Positions 55,164 to 64,000 are shown, counted from the stretch's first letter. The stretch: 64,000 bases of DNA from Desulfosporosinus hippei DSM 8344 (GCF_900100785.1 NZ_FNCP01000021.1:24603-88602); one strand, 5' to 3'. The notes: generated by a model from the sequence alone, not told the origin. A program made the numbers and translations.

Positions 55164-55625
55164 TTAAGTTATTTTTTCGTTTAACGGCTGCAAGTTCTCC
55201 CACTCTTTAACGAGTATGGCAGTTGCACCCTCGGTCACTCGAATACAACCCTTTTTGCTGATTCGATCAAAAAACGATTGCTTTTTTCGCAATACTGCAC
55301 AACATGAAGACTTGTACTCTTGTTTAAAACTTGAGTGTAACCGCTTAGCCAGGTCTTCATCCTCGGGTAAGCCATATCTTTCTCGAATAACTCCGGAGGC
55401 CAGAACTATTCCCACAAGTGCCCCACAGGTACAGCCATTGCCCATTCCTTCTTTAAATAGTTTAGCTGCAAAAAACATGTCTGAGCTTAGCTTAAGATTC
55501 CATACTTCATTAGCGGCGGTTAATACGGATTCACAACAGTTTAGACCACGCTGCATGGCTTCTCTAGCTATATCCGGCCCGCTTAATCCTTGTACCCTAA
55601 TTGTCGGAACGTTTATTTCTTTCAT
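55164..55625 (-). CDS. C_GCAxxG_C_C family redox-type protein
   Basis: This 153-residue protein has the family's spaced Cys pattern: NCCESVL, GNGCTCGALVG, then SSCCAVL and KKGCIRV. The GC-x-C-G block with a following GxxLASG is characteristic. Such proteins are often annotated as redox-active or split-Soret-like and are common in anaerobes. ATG 55625 follows GGGGGAGGGG. It ends the long minus-strand cluster beginning at 63399. Confidence 0.85.
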   Translation of the reverse strand: MKEINVPTIRVQGLSGPDIAREAMQRGLNCCESVLTAANEVWNLKLSSDMFFAAKLFKEGMGNGCTCGALVGIVLASGVIRERYGLPEDEDLAKRLHSSFKQEYKSSCCAVLRKKQSFFDRISKKGCIRVTEGATAILVKEWENLQPLNEKIT

Positions 55626-55708
55626 GTCCCCTCCCCCATCACTCAGTTCTCTCTCTCCGGAAAAAATCCCCAAACATTTGTAGAATAATTGCTTAGTAGC
55701 GGGAGGTT

Positions 55709-56119
55709 CTATCCCGAAATTTTACGTTTAAGGACTATAGCAACTAAAATACTCCCTAATGTTAAGAGGCTAAAGATAAGATTAGCAACTTGCAAAGATA
55801 TATCAGGCATTAAGAGCCCTTCCCTGATGGTGTACCCCGTTAGGATTTTGAGCGACGAAATTTGGGCATCGCCAATACCTAACAGCGAGATAAGCATAGC
55901 CAGCAGGGAGATACTCGCCACAGCTAAAGGGCGTTTAATCGTTCTAAGCAAGCCAATGCCTATGCCGATCCCTACTCCCACCAGAATTGCCAGGCCAGTG
56001 TTAAACCTAAGCTCCAGCCAAGTCCATTGGGCGAGGAGAAGGGCAGCCACAAAGCCAAAATTAAATCCTACCAGTCCTGAGCCCAGGACATTTAACCATT
56101 TCCTTTGTTTAGTATTCAT
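55709..56119 (-). CDS. uncharacterised four-helix membrane protein
   Basis: This 136-residue protein has four hydrophobic segments, including the glycine-zipper-like LVGVGIGIGIGLLRTI and VANLIFSLLTLGSILVAIVL. It follows the YdjY-like gene by 14 bases in the minus-strand cluster. I do not recognise the family. Its place suggests a role alongside the lipoprotein and transport genes. Confidence 0.75.
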   Translation of the reverse strand: MNTKQRKWLNVLGSGLVGFNFGFVAALLLAQWTWLELRFNTGLAILVGVGIGIGIGLLRTIKRPLAVASISLLAMLISLLGIGDAQISSLKILTGYTIREGLLMPDISLQVANLIFSLLTLGSILVAIVLKRKISG

Positions 56120-56133
56120 AGTGTATATCTCAC

Positions 56134-56838
56134 CTATTTAAGCTTAAAGGTCACAACTACAGGCGTTCCATCCGCTGGCAGAACCTCTTGGTTTCCTTTA
56201 AATTCAGCTATTTTGTTGTCAAAATCTTTCGTTGGATGAGCAGCATTACTGGTAATACCCACGGGACAACTATCTAAGCAGAGAATACAGCCCGTGTTTT
56301 TAGCTTTAGCATTTTCTTGGTTGCCACCAAAACGGAAATCAAAGCCTTTTTTCGTTGAATCAAGAATCCCATCTCCAAAAGGAATTTCTTTTCCTGCTCC
56401 TGCCCAGGTGATGGAGACATCCAGGGGATCACCTTCGACGGCCACTCCAACGGAATCAAGCTTTAAGTTGTTCCCCGGTTTGGCACCGATATCGACTAAG
56501 CCGTTATAGAAGTCGTTTTGATTTCCCCAAGCTTTTAGCACAGATTTTGAGCCGTTTGAACCATCTTTAAATACGACACCGTGACGGGTTGGTTCAACAA
56601 AGTACTTGCCATTCACTTCTGTGTAGACCTTGACTGTTTTAGCCTCTTTATCAATAACAATCGGATTCGTTTGGCTCACTATTAAGTTGGAACCAGCGGA
56701 ATCCGCCGGGGGCGTAGCAGAATTTTTGGCTGATTCATTTGAACCACAGCCACTAAGGGAGGCGATAATACCTACTGAAAGAACCACTGATAATAAAACC
56801 TTACTCATTTTTAGTGTTTTGTTTGACATGAATTTCAT
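56134..56838 (-). CDS. YdjY-like lipoprotein
   Basis: This 234-residue protein has a lipoprotein signal (GIIASLSGC), a low-complexity linker and a domain resembling E. coli YdjY: IVIDKEAKTVKVYTEVNGKY, RHGVVFKDGSNGS and the Cys group CILCLDSCPVG. The three Cys in C-x2-C-x3-C spacing could hold a metal or take part in thiol chemistry. It is in the middle of the ynj-like cluster, near a VTT protein as in E. coli ydjXYZ. Its function is unknown. Confidence 0.75.
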   Translation of the reverse strand: MKFMSNKTLKMSKVLLSVVLSVGIIASLSGCGSNESAKNSATPPADSAGSNLIVSQTNPIVIDKEAKTVKVYTEVNGKYFVEPTRHGVVFKDGSNGSKSVLKAWGNQNDFYNGLVDIGAKPGNNLKLDSVGVAVEGDPLDVSITWAGAGKEIPFGDGILDSTKKGFDFRFGGNQENAKAKNTGCILCLDSCPVGITSNAAHPTKDFDNKIAEFKGNQEVLPADGTPVVVTFKLK

Positions 56839-56870
56839 CTTGCAAATCTCTCCTCGTTAATTAGATTAGT

Positions 56871-57827
56871 TTAAATTGTTGTTGATTCTGAATTAAAGAT
56901 TTGCTTCTTTTCTCTGGCGGTAAACCAGAGCCAACCGCCCCAAAGGCTGCAAGCGCTGACTAAGAAAGCAAACAAAACCGAAGCGCTAAAAGCTCCCGCC
57001 TTAGGCACTCCAAAAGGAGTTAACAGCATAACATAGGCACCCTCTCTCAGACCATAGCCATTAATACCTAAAGGCAGCATAGATGCTACTGAGGTTGCCG
57101 GTATGACATAAACTGACTGTAAGACATCCACCATGCTCAGGGAAAGGCTCTGAAACAAGGCGTAATTTGTACCAACAATGCAGACTTGAAAAACAAAAGA
57201 CCAGACTAAGGCATTGACCAGGGAGAGAGGATTTTCTTTGGCTCTCACACCATGCTTGGTCATTCCGACAAGAAATACAGCAAACTTATTTTGGCTGGCT
57301 ACTATAAATCTCGGAGCCCTCCCGCCAATTACCAAAGCTAATAACCCAGCCGTCAGGACAATTAGCAAAGAAAATAGGCAAATCAATTTCTGATTGGGAT
57401 TGTCAACAAACATACACCCCAGTAATCCTAAAAGAGCCAGCCCTGTCGTGGCTAAAATCCGTTCGATGACAACAGAAGATGTGGCACCGGGAGAATCTCC
57501 GCTTAGTTTTGCTGCCCAAAGTATCCGCAGCCCGTCGCCGCCAATACTGGAAGGCAAAAAGTTGTTAAAAAATATTCCCACCCAATAGGCCCGCCACAAC
57601 TCTCGATAACTGAGTTTAAGCCCTAGGGCTGCAGTAATGACATGCCACTTAACCGTACTGACAACCATAGCCAAAAGGATCCACCCTACAGCGACTGCCA
57701 GCCAGCTAAGTTTCACCCCGGCAAGCATTCCGACAATCTGAGCCCAATCAAAGGCTTTAATAAACCAACCGATGAGAGCCAAGGAGAACAGCACTTTGAG
57801 CAACAGCTTCAAGTTTTTATTAAGCAT
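56871..57827 (-). CDS. lysylphosphatidylglycerol synthetase/UPF0104-like membrane protein
   Basis: This 318-residue protein has about eight membrane helices and the hallmarks of the AglD/MprF-like flippase family (RAYWVGIFFNNFLPSSIGGDGLR and MLPLGINGYGLREGAYVML). Such proteins flip lipids or act with glycosyltransferases. ATG 57827 follows AGGAGATA and overlaps the preceding VTT gene by eight bases. With the CDP-alcohol phosphotransferase upstream it suggests a lipid-related function of the cluster. Confidence 0.88.
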   Translation of the reverse strand: MLNKNLKLLLKVLFSLALIGWFIKAFDWAQIVGMLAGVKLSWLAVAVGWILLAMVVSTVKWHVITAALGLKLSYRELWRAYWVGIFFNNFLPSSIGGDGLRILWAAKLSGDSPGATSSVVIERILATTGLALLGLLGCMFVDNPNQKLICLFSLLIVLTAGLLALVIGGRAPRFIVASQNKFAVFLVGMTKHGVRAKENPLSLVNALVWSFVFQVCIVGTNYALFQSLSLSMVDVLQSVYVIPATSVASMLPLGINGYGLREGAYVMLLTPFGVPKAGAFSASVLFAFLVSACSLWGGWLWFTAREKKQIFNSESTTI

Positions 57828-58524
57828 GTTTATCTCCTGTGAGCTTTTGATCAAACCGTTTCTTAATGGCTAGACTGACAATTAAGAGTATCATAAAACC
57901 ACAAAGAGCCCAGAGTGAGTATTTGGCCGTGGGAGACATATTCTCTCCCAGCCAAGAATAAACGATGGTCGCCGGCAATTGACCCAAGCCTGTAGCCCAG
58001 AAAAACTCCCAAAAACCCATGGTCGTCAAGCCTGCAGCATAAGAGATAATATCAAAGGGAACAATCGGTAATAAGCGGGCAATCATCACGGAATGTTTAC
58101 CATACTTTTCAAAAAACCTATCCGTTGTCTCCAAACTCTTTTTGCCAACCATTCTCTCAATGACAGGACGACCAAATGCTTTGGCAATGACGTAACAAAG
58201 TGAGGCCCCGATCATCGCTCCCGTCCAAGAGTAAAGGGCACCCATAACCCAACCGAAAATCCAGGCATTAGCGAAAGTGATTACAAATGCCGGCAAGGGA
58301 GCCGCTAGGGCTTGAAACACCATGAGAGCCATGGAAACAATCGGTGCCCAAATACCAAAACCCCTTAAATAGTCTCTCATACCATTAATGTCGGCACGGG
58401 AAAGAAGATTTACTGACTTATTCAGTTGCTCTGACAGGGAAGGGATTAATAAATACAATCCTATGAAGATTAAGGATAAGACCGCAATCAGTAGAGCTGT
58501 AATTTTTTTCTTATTTATTGACAA
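57820..58524 (-). CDS. TVP38/TMEM64 (YdjX/YdjZ-like) membrane protein
   Basis: This 234-residue VTT-family protein has about six hydrophobic segments, the core FVITFANAWIFGWVMGALYS and the re-entrant-like RLLPIVPFDIISYAAGLTTM. E. coli YdjX and YdjZ belong to the same family and flank YdjY. The start is TTG 58524, six bases after AAGGAGG. It overlaps the flippase-like gene that follows. Confidence 0.9.
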   Translation of the reverse strand: MSINKKKITALLIAVLSLIFIGLYLLIPSLSEQLNKSVNLLSRADINGMRDYLRGFGIWAPIVSMALMVFQALAAPLPAFVITFANAWIFGWVMGALYSWTGAMIGASLCYVIAKAFGRPVIERMVGKKSLETTDRFFEKYGKHSVMIARLLPIVPFDIISYAAGLTTMGFWEFFWATGLGQLPATIVYSWLGENMSPTAKYSLWALCGFMILLIVSLAIKKRFDQKLTGDKHA

Positions 58525-58645
58525 TTCTTCACCTCCTTAAATCCCCCAATAACCACAACAGTGATTATTATATAACTTAGTTATGATCTATTCAAATAAT
58601 TTTTTTATTATGATCATGAGAAGATGTTATCCCATTCAGTTATAG

Positions 58646-59227
58646 TTATAATATTCTCTTTGCCTCCCACAGTCTTTGCAGGGCAGTGAAAGTTACCGCA
58701 AGAATGAATAGGCTTGTAAAGATGTTGATCCAGCCGGGAAATAAGGTCATCAGAGAAAGAAATATAAACCCTTCAGTTCGCTCCGCCAGTCCAGCCTGAT
58801 AGTAAAATGATTTAATCCCCTTTTTTTCCACCAAGGCACCAACGGTTAAGAAAACAGTCATAGAAAAAATGATTCCCGCGGTTAACAGAAGCAGCAAAAA
58901 CCGAACTCCGGGATAACACCAGGCCAGTCCTAAGATAACTGAAAGCTCGACAAGTCTATCGAAGGTAATATCCATCAAGGTTCCCCAAGGACTGGCAGCG
59001 TTATGTTTCCGGGCAATTGAACCATCGACGGCATCTAAAAATCCGGAAAACCAGAGCAAGGTAACTGCTAAAACCGGTTGTTCAAACAGAATTGTAACTC
59101 CTGAAAAAACTCCCATCACAAAAGCCGCTATAGTCACCTGATTGGCCGTGATCTTTAAACGATCAAGAAAATCTGCAGTCAGATCAATAATCGGTTGTAT
59201 ATATCTTCTGGCATGTGTATCAAGCAT
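58646..59227 (-). CDS. CDP-alcohol phosphatidyltransferase family protein (YnjF-like)
   Basis: This 193-residue membrane enzyme carries the catalytic motif D-x2-D-G-x2-A-R-x8-G-x3-D-x3-D in DAVDGSIARKHN...GTLMDITFD, and about five helices. It transfers a phosphoalcohol from a CDP-alcohol, usually CDP-diacylglycerol. The acceptor is not clear. ATG 59227 follows AAAGGAG. It is 16 bases after the ATPase gene; E. coli ynjF, of the same family, is also downstream of ynjD. Confidence 0.92.
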   Translation of the reverse strand: MLDTHARRYIQPIIDLTADFLDRLKITANQVTIAAFVMGVFSGVTILFEQPVLAVTLLWFSGFLDAVDGSIARKHNAASPWGTLMDITFDRLVELSVILGLAWCYPGVRFLLLLLTAGIIFSMTVFLTVGALVEKKGIKSFYYQAGLAERTEGFIFLSLMTLFPGWINIFTSLFILAVTFTALQRLWEAKRIL

Positions 59228-59243
59228 AATGATCTCCTTTAGG

Positions 59244-60326
59244 TCAGTATTCCGGGATAAAAACTAATGACTGTGGGTCGTAGGTTAACTCAAGAGCTTC
59301 TCCTAAACCTGGCTTTGAGCTCTGATCTGCCGGAAAGCTAAGGTTTACTGATTGTGATTCTATCTGAACCGTCACATGATAAGACCCTTGAGAAAAAACA
59401 GATTTTACGACGCTGCCCCTCAGAATTAAATCCCTATTTATCTGACTGAATTCAGTGCTTGCCGGGACAGGGCATAATTTCAAATTCTCGGAACGAAGCA
59501 CGATCCAACCCGACTGTTGGTAGAATTCCTCTTTTCCCGGAACTGCTAATTTAAAAGAACCTGTTCGGAATACCCCTTGGGATAGTTGCCCATAGATAAC
59601 ATTTCTAGCCCCTAAAAACAAAGCGATCTCTGGGCTATTGGGGTTTTCATAGAGTATCTGAGGTTGATCAATTTGCATTATTCGCCCCTGCTTCATAATT
59701 CCGATCTTATCAGCCAGAACGAAAGCTTCGTTGACATCATGGGTTACCAACAAGGTCGTTAACTTATAGTCTTGTTGTAATCCTTTGAGCAAATCCCGCA
59801 TCTCCTCCCGCAGTTCCGGATCAAGGGAACTAAAGGGTTCATCCAGTAAAAGCACCTGGGGGCAGGTCACCAGTGCTCTGGCCAAAGATACACGCTGTTG
59901 CTGCCCTCCGCTTAGCTCGGCAGGAAAGCGATCTCCAAAACCGGAAAGTCCGACTGCTTTAAGCATTGACTTGGCCTTTTCCAGACGAACCCCTTTAGAG
60001 ATTCCTTTCATTTTTAAGCCAAAAGCAACGTTAGCTTCAACCGTCATATGGGGGAAAAGCAATGCTTGTTGAAAAACCATCCCCAAACCCCTTTTTTCTG
60101 TCGGGATCTTACTGATAGTTTGATCACCAAGCAAGACCTCTCCCCTATCCGGTTCCAGCAAGCCGGCAACCACCTTGAGCAGAGTCGTCTTCCCGCAGCC
60201 GGAAGGGCCCAGCAAGGCGAAAAGCTCTCCCTCTTGAATGGTCAATTGGGGTATATTCAACTCAAAAGAATCTGAGTCGGAGTGGTAATAACCTTTTTCG
60301 ATTCCCTTTAAATAAAGATGATTCAT
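59244..60326 (-). CDS. ABC transporter ATPase (YnjD-like)
   Basis: This 360-residue ATPase has Walker A GPSGCGKTT, signature LSGGQQQRVSLARAL, Walker B LLLDEPFSSLD and switch THD. A C-terminal TOBE-like regulatory domain (residues about 240-360) is of the type seen in PotA, CysA and ThiQ. It is longer than E. coli YnjD, which lacks such a domain. It serves the two permeases and the binding protein upstream. Confidence 0.93.
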   Translation of the reverse strand: MNHLYLKGIEKGYYHSDSDSFELNIPQLTIQEGELFALLGPSGCGKTTLLKVVAGLLEPDRGEVLLGDQTISKIPTEKRGLGMVFQQALLFPHMTVEANVAFGLKMKGISKGVRLEKAKSMLKAVGLSGFGDRFPAELSGGQQQRVSLARALVTCPQVLLLDEPFSSLDPELREEMRDLLKGLQQDYKLTTLLVTHDVNEAFVLADKIGIMKQGRIMQIDQPQILYENPNSPEIALFLGARNVIYGQLSQGVFRTGSFKLAVPGKEEFYQQSGWIVLRSENLKLCPVPASTEFSQINRDLILRGSVVKSVFSQGSYHVTVQIESQSVNLSFPADQSSKPGLGEALELTYDPQSLVFIPEY

Positions 60327-60444
60327 GTCTTGCTCCTTAAGCTATCTATAGAGCCTGCTCAGTGGATGGGGTTCCCTACCTTTGCCAAGCAGTTGTAGTT
60401 GTTCTTTTTTCAGTTTTGTTGGGACTCTTTCTGTAAATTCCTAT

Positions 60445-61269
60445 TTAGATATGAAAATCCAGTCTTTTTCCGTAATAATGTTTTAGCACCCAACTCATAG
60501 CATAAAGGGCCAGACCAGCCATCCCTGAAAAAAGGATGGAGTAAGCACTTCCGATAGCCAAGTCCCCCCCATTAATAAAAGGAAACATGAGTAAGGGCAA
60601 GGTTACCACCTGGCCACCTCCAATCAAGAAGGTGATCAAATATTGGCTTAATGAGATAAGAATACTTAAGCTTGCTCCAGCGACTATGCCGGGAACAAGA
60701 TGGGGTAAGCTGATCTGCCAAAAACACTGCCACCAACCGGCTCCTAAGGTTCTGGCCTGATCTTCCAGGGAAGGCTCTAAGGTCTGAAAGCTTATAATTA
60801 AGGCTCTGACCATATAGGGTAGGGTCGGCGCTAAATGAGCTAGGATAACACCTAAAACTGATTCGGTTAACCCCAGCCTGAGAAAGGTCATCTGAATGCC
60901 CATGGTCGAAACAAAGGCGGGAACGATAATCGGCGCATAGACGATTCCCTCCACCAGCAGCTTTCCTCTGAAGCTATAGCGAGCCAGGGCATAGGCACCC
61001 GGCATTCCCAGAACGAGGTTTATGAGTGTTACAATCAAAGCAATTTCTAGGCTAAGTCCTACGGAGGCATAAGTTCCCGAAGTTGTTGACAGAACATAAC
61101 TCCAAGCCCTATTGGTTATAGCTTGGGGAAATAGATCCGGCCAGTGCCAGCCAAAGGAAAGACTATTGACCAGTAAGGCGATAATCGGAAGCGCCAGGGT
61201 TAAAGCCAGGAGCAGGCCCATCGGAAAACCCAGGTAATGTCTAAGACCTTTGATAGTTAACTTCTCCAT
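60445..61269 (-). CDS. ABC transporter permease 2 (C-terminal half of YnjC-like)
   Basis: This 274-residue permease has six helices and the cytoplasmic loop EDQARTLGAGWWQCFWQISLP (EAA motif) that docks on the ATPase. ATG 61269 follows GGGAGGG and overlaps the end of the other permease. E. coli YnjC is a single fused permease with both halves; here they are separate genes. Confidence 0.92.
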   Translation of the reverse strand: MEKLTIKGLRHYLGFPMGLLLALTLALPIIALLVNSLSFGWHWPDLFPQAITNRAWSYVLSTTSGTYASVGLSLEIALIVTLINLVLGMPGAYALARYSFRGKLLVEGIVYAPIIVPAFVSTMGIQMTFLRLGLTESVLGVILAHLAPTLPYMVRALIISFQTLEPSLEDQARTLGAGWWQCFWQISLPHLVPGIVAGASLSILISLSQYLITFLIGGGQVVTLPLLMFPFINGGDLAIGSAYSILFSGMAGLALYAMSWVLKHYYGKRLDFHI

Positions 61270-62177
61270 CAACTTCTCCCTCCCGGCATTCCCCATCGGC
61301 GACTGAGTTTGTAAGCCATGATCCCTAAAACCCCCGTGATAAGGGTCAAAACTACGTTGATCGCCATAGCTTCAGGCATTCGTTCCCACCCACCATTGGT
61401 ATAGAGGGTATAGGATAATACCGGCAGCATCTGGGGGTAGGTAACCCCCAACAAATAGGGTACTTCAAAGGCCGAAAAGGTAAAAGCAAACACTATGAAA
61501 CAACTTGAAGTCCAGGCCGGCAAAAGGAGGGGAACCACTACTTCTATAAAAAACTGCCAAGGTTTGGCACCATAGACTTTGGCTACTTCCAGCCAGTTAG
61601 AATAAATGTTCTTTAATACCGGATAGATCATCAAGGCAATAAAAGGGGCTTCCTTCCAGGTATAGGCTAAGATAATCCCCCACCCTCTTGGATCATTGGT
61701 TAACACAGGAAAAGCTTCAAACTGCTGAATTAAACCGAATCCATAAAGTATGCGCGCCAGATAACCACTTTGCATGAACAAAAGCACAATAATATAGGCT
61801 CCCACAAAATGCGGAATGACCAAAGGGAGATTCATCAAGCCCTGGAGCCAGAGGCTAATCCGCGATTTTCTCTGCTGATTTCTCAAAAAGAAAAGGGAGA
61901 TTCCCATACCAAGAATCCCCGAGAAAAGAGTGGCTAATAAGGAAATCCTTAAGGTGAGCCAAAGGGACAGCCAAAAATCCTTTGAGCTTAATAATTTATG
62001 ATAGGCCCGCGCAGAAAAATCCAATTGACCCGCAGCCGGAAAGTATCCCAAACTGTGGGCCAGCCCCTCAAGCAGACCACCAAAAAACAAGATCACAATC
62101 ACGCTCACCGTAGGAAGAACCAACCAATAGGGCTTACTATTTCGCCACATATTCCAGCCAACCATTGTCAAGAACAT
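61269..62177 (-). CDS. ABC transporter permease 1 (N-terminal half of YnjC-like)
   Basis: This 302-residue permease has six helices and the EAA-type loop WLEVAKVYGAKPWQFFIEVV. Its 5' end overlaps the binding-protein gene by about 40 bases; internal ATG codons (for MVGWNM or MWRNSK) may be the true start. It is the second gene of the transport unit. Confidence 0.88.
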   Translation of the reverse strand: MFLTMVGWNMWRNSKPYWLVLPTVSVIVILFFGGLLEGLAHSLGYFPAAGQLDFSARAYHKLLSSKDFWLSLWLTLRISLLATLFSGILGMGISLFFLRNQQRKSRISLWLQGLMNLPLVIPHFVGAYIIVLLFMQSGYLARILYGFGLIQQFEAFPVLTNDPRGWGIILAYTWKEAPFIALMIYPVLKNIYSNWLEVAKVYGAKPWQFFIEVVVPLLLPAWTSSCFIVFAFTFSAFEVPYLLGVTYPQMLPVLSYTLYTNGGWERMPEAMAINVVLTLITGVLGIMAYKLSRRWGMPGGRS

Positions 62178-63399
62178 CTACATAGGCGCTGGGTAATTCA
62201 GGGAGGCGATGACTGGCCAATTCTCCTGCCGGCAAAGTAGCAATCCCTCGGTCGATCTCAGAAACTCGTTTTTGGTCTTCCGGAGATAGTTTCTGAAGAT
62301 CCAAGGACATATCTTCCCCCCAATTAAGCGGGTCGAATTTGGCAATTTGGGCATCAGGAGAAAGCATAAAATTGATGGCCACCATTGCCCCCGCTTGATG
62401 GGTGGAGTTAAAAGGGATGGATAGATAATGGGTATTAGCCAGGGTACCTGCTTCAAGGACAAAAGTGCGGGTGGACGCCGGGAAGGTTCCCTTCTTAATC
62501 TCATTAGATGCCCGGGCCGGGTCGTACCCCATAGTCATCCAGACCTCGCCATTAGCATAAAGCTGATCTAGTTTGGCTAAGCTTTCCGGATAAGTTTTTC
62601 CTTCTCTCCATAAAGAAGTCTCCATGGAGTTCAGGTAATCCCAGAGAGGGGAGAGTTTTGGGGTAAGGCTATCCGAGTCCAGGGGTTTCATATAATGCTG
62701 ATAACCACCTGTCGTTTCATATAAGGCCTGCCGTACAAAAGCGCTTCCTGTAAAATCGGGAGGAGCAGGATAAGTAAACTTGCCTGGGTTTTGCTTAACC
62801 CAAGCAGCGAGCTGAGTCATGGAAGTTGGAGGATTCTTAATTTTATTGGAATCGTAAATAAAGACAAACTGAGCTTTACCCCAGGGTGCTTCAAAGCCTT
62901 CCGTAGGTAAACCGAAATCATCTTTAATATCCGGGGCATTAGCATCAATATATTGATTAAAATTAGGCAGCTGCTTATCGAAAGAACCCCAGAGCAAATC
63001 CTGTTCCTTAGCATTCTTAAAATTTTCACCGTTAATCCAGATCAGATCCACACTGCCCTCTTTTTTGTTGACTTGCTTTTCGGCAAGCAGCTTATTGACA
63101 GTGTCGTTAATATCATTAACCGGCACACGCTGCAAGGTAACTTCGTAATCCTCTTTTAACCGGGGGGCAACCCATTCATCCATGTAACGGTTGATTGATT
63201 CGCTTCCACCCCACATATACATGTTAACTGTTTGTCCTTTAGCCTGGCTTGCCACCTCATCCCAATCGGCCTTTAAAAGATCTGTTGAAGTGGTGGCGAC
63301 AGCAGGATCACTTTTATTCTGAGCCTGAGAACAGCCGGCCAAGAATAAACAAATGGCTATGACTATTATTGTTATTACAGGAGTACTTACTTTTCGCAC
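62137..63399 (-). CDS. ABC substrate-binding lipoprotein (YnjB-like)
   Basis: This 420-residue lipoprotein (signal ICLFLAGC) has the text typical of the YnjB family: MYMWGGSESINRYMDEWVAP, LQRVPVNDINDTVNKLLAEK and GSVDLIWINGENF. The fold is that of class II binding proteins, as for spermidine or thiamine, but the ligand of YnjB proteins is not established. The start is GTG 63399 after AGGTTGA. It is the first gene of the cluster. Confidence 0.92.
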   Translation of the reverse strand: MRKVSTPVITIIVIAICLFLAGCSQAQNKSDPAVATTSTDLLKADWDEVASQAKGQTVNMYMWGGSESINRYMDEWVAPRLKEDYEVTLQRVPVNDINDTVNKLLAEKQVNKKEGSVDLIWINGENFKNAKEQDLLWGSFDKQLPNFNQYIDANAPDIKDDFGLPTEGFEAPWGKAQFVFIYDSNKIKNPPTSMTQLAAWVKQNPGKFTYPAPPDFTGSAFVRQALYETTGGYQHYMKPLDSDSLTPKLSPLWDYLNSMETSLWREGKTYPESLAKLDQLYANGEVWMTMGYDPARASNEIKKGTFPASTRTFVLEAGTLANTHYLSIPFNSTHQAGAMVAINFMLSPDAQIAKFDPLNWGEDMSLDLQKLSPEDQKRVSEIDRGIATLPAGELASHRLPELPSAYVDVLDNGWLEYVAK

Positions 63400-63539
63400 G
63401 ATTTCAACCTGCCCTTCATTTATCTGTGTCTCTTACGAGAATTAGTTAGAAGCTCAACTCATCACTAATATGTTATCTTTAGTAATTAACACTAACTTAT
63501 TATAATCGAAGGTTCTCTTAGGCTCAATATTTTTTTTGC

Positions 63540-63910
63540 TTAGTCGTCGTCAACAAGTTGAATTGGGCTATGGGGCACCGGCAGAGGATGAAAATAGGGT
63601 CGCTCGGGGCAGGGCGGCTTCGTCCACATCCGTGCAAGAAAGCTAATTCGTGCGACGAAGACACTGTCTTCGCACGGGTTAAACCTTCTTGCAGCAGTGT
63701 CTTCGTCACTCAGCATTCCGAGGCTGGCCCACGCGTTGACCTGGGAGCGATTTTCAGCGGATAAGTATTCTTTGGAGATAGCCGCTTTAGCGAAAATGTC
63801 CACCGGACACTTTCGTGCCAAACCACCGGGTAGTACCTGAAGTGAACCGTGGCTGCGCTTCCCCAGGTCAACTTGTGGGCTTCACCGCCTCTCCATGCAA
63901 TGAGTTCACT
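63540..63910. repeat. GC-rich, hairpin-rich non-coding segment
   Basis: This stretch is richer in GC than its surroundings and has no convincing gene. It contains nested inverted repeats: GACGAAGACACTG (63654-63666) with its complement at 63695-63707, and in alternative pairing a near-perfect hairpin at about 63649-63676 flanked by GCAAGAA and TTCTTGC. Open frames across it look like chance products. It may be a decayed mobile or dispersed repeat element. The remaining 63400-63539 and 63911-64000 are AT-rich; the binding-protein promoter probably lies in the former. Confidence 0.4.
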
Positions 63911-64000
63911 CCTTGTAAGATAAATATAGGGTTCAGGTTACAAAACGAACCCGAACGTTCCTTGATAATTGACTCCAAATTGTTCAGATGAATTAGTTGA

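Noticed and set aside
63524..63821. Overlapping short frames at the right edge
   Set aside because: Frames on both strands cover the same inverted repeats and their residues look like chance translation of GC-rich DNA.

Overview
The window looks like a chromosomal segment of a low-GC, strictly anaerobic, endospore-forming Firmicute, most like the Desulfosporosinus/Desulfitobacterium group (Peptococcaceae/Desulfitobacteriaceae). This is inferred from gene content: a GerA-type germination operon, a Spo0E-like phosphatase, a Tat-exported DMSO-reductase-type molybdoenzyme with its own chaperone, FeoAB iron uptake, cobalamin genes behind a B12 riboswitch, a chromosomal ParM-like actin, many AGGAGG ribosome sites and frequent GTG/TTG starts. 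No tRNA, rRNA, CRISPR array, intact insertion sequence or prophage was seen.

Layout. 1-16 kb is rich in metal genes: a Cys/His-rich protein, an ABC exporter pair wrecked by a deletion, an AraC regulator, a radical SAM protein, an FMN glutamate-synthase-like protein, a NifX-like gene interrupted by TAG behind a Fur-type box, feoA-feoB-feoB-associated Cys-rich protein, a diguanylate cyclase, a DtxR-family regulator, a His-rich protein and a UbiB-like kinase. A recurring 16-bp site (GTTAG-N6-CTAAC) links several of these. 16-26 kb carries two molybdoenzyme operons: a membrane-anchored, exported one (torD-like, dmsA, dmsB, dmsC) and an apparently cytoplasmic one (PucR-type regulator, catalytic subunit, four-cluster ferredoxin). 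26-33 kb has a ComEC-like metallohydrolase with a DUF3006 partner and a tetR-adaptor-RND efflux operon controlled from a very long palindrome.

33-43 kb holds asparagine synthetase, two tandem CorC/HlyC paralogues that both seem to start at an ATC codon, a ParM/ParR-like pair, and riboswitch-cobT-cobU-cobS. 43-52 kb contains the gerA-gerC-gerB operon with a small two-helix membrane protein, then membrane, HD, VTT, SGNH and CDF proteins and a Spo0E-like protein. 52-64 kb starts with a CWB2-VanW surface protein and a lipoprotein rhodanese. It continues with a long minus-strand cluster (YnjB-like binding protein, two permeases, ATPase, CDP-alcohol phosphotransferase, VTT protein, flippase-like protein, YdjY-like lipoprotein, membrane protein, C_GCAxxG protein) whose content recalls the E. 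coli ydjXYZ-ynjABCDEF region. That region has no settled function and is the best candidate here for an undescribed system. The right edge is a GC-richer, hairpin-rich non-coding segment.

All calls come from reading the sequence and family knowledge. No database search was run.
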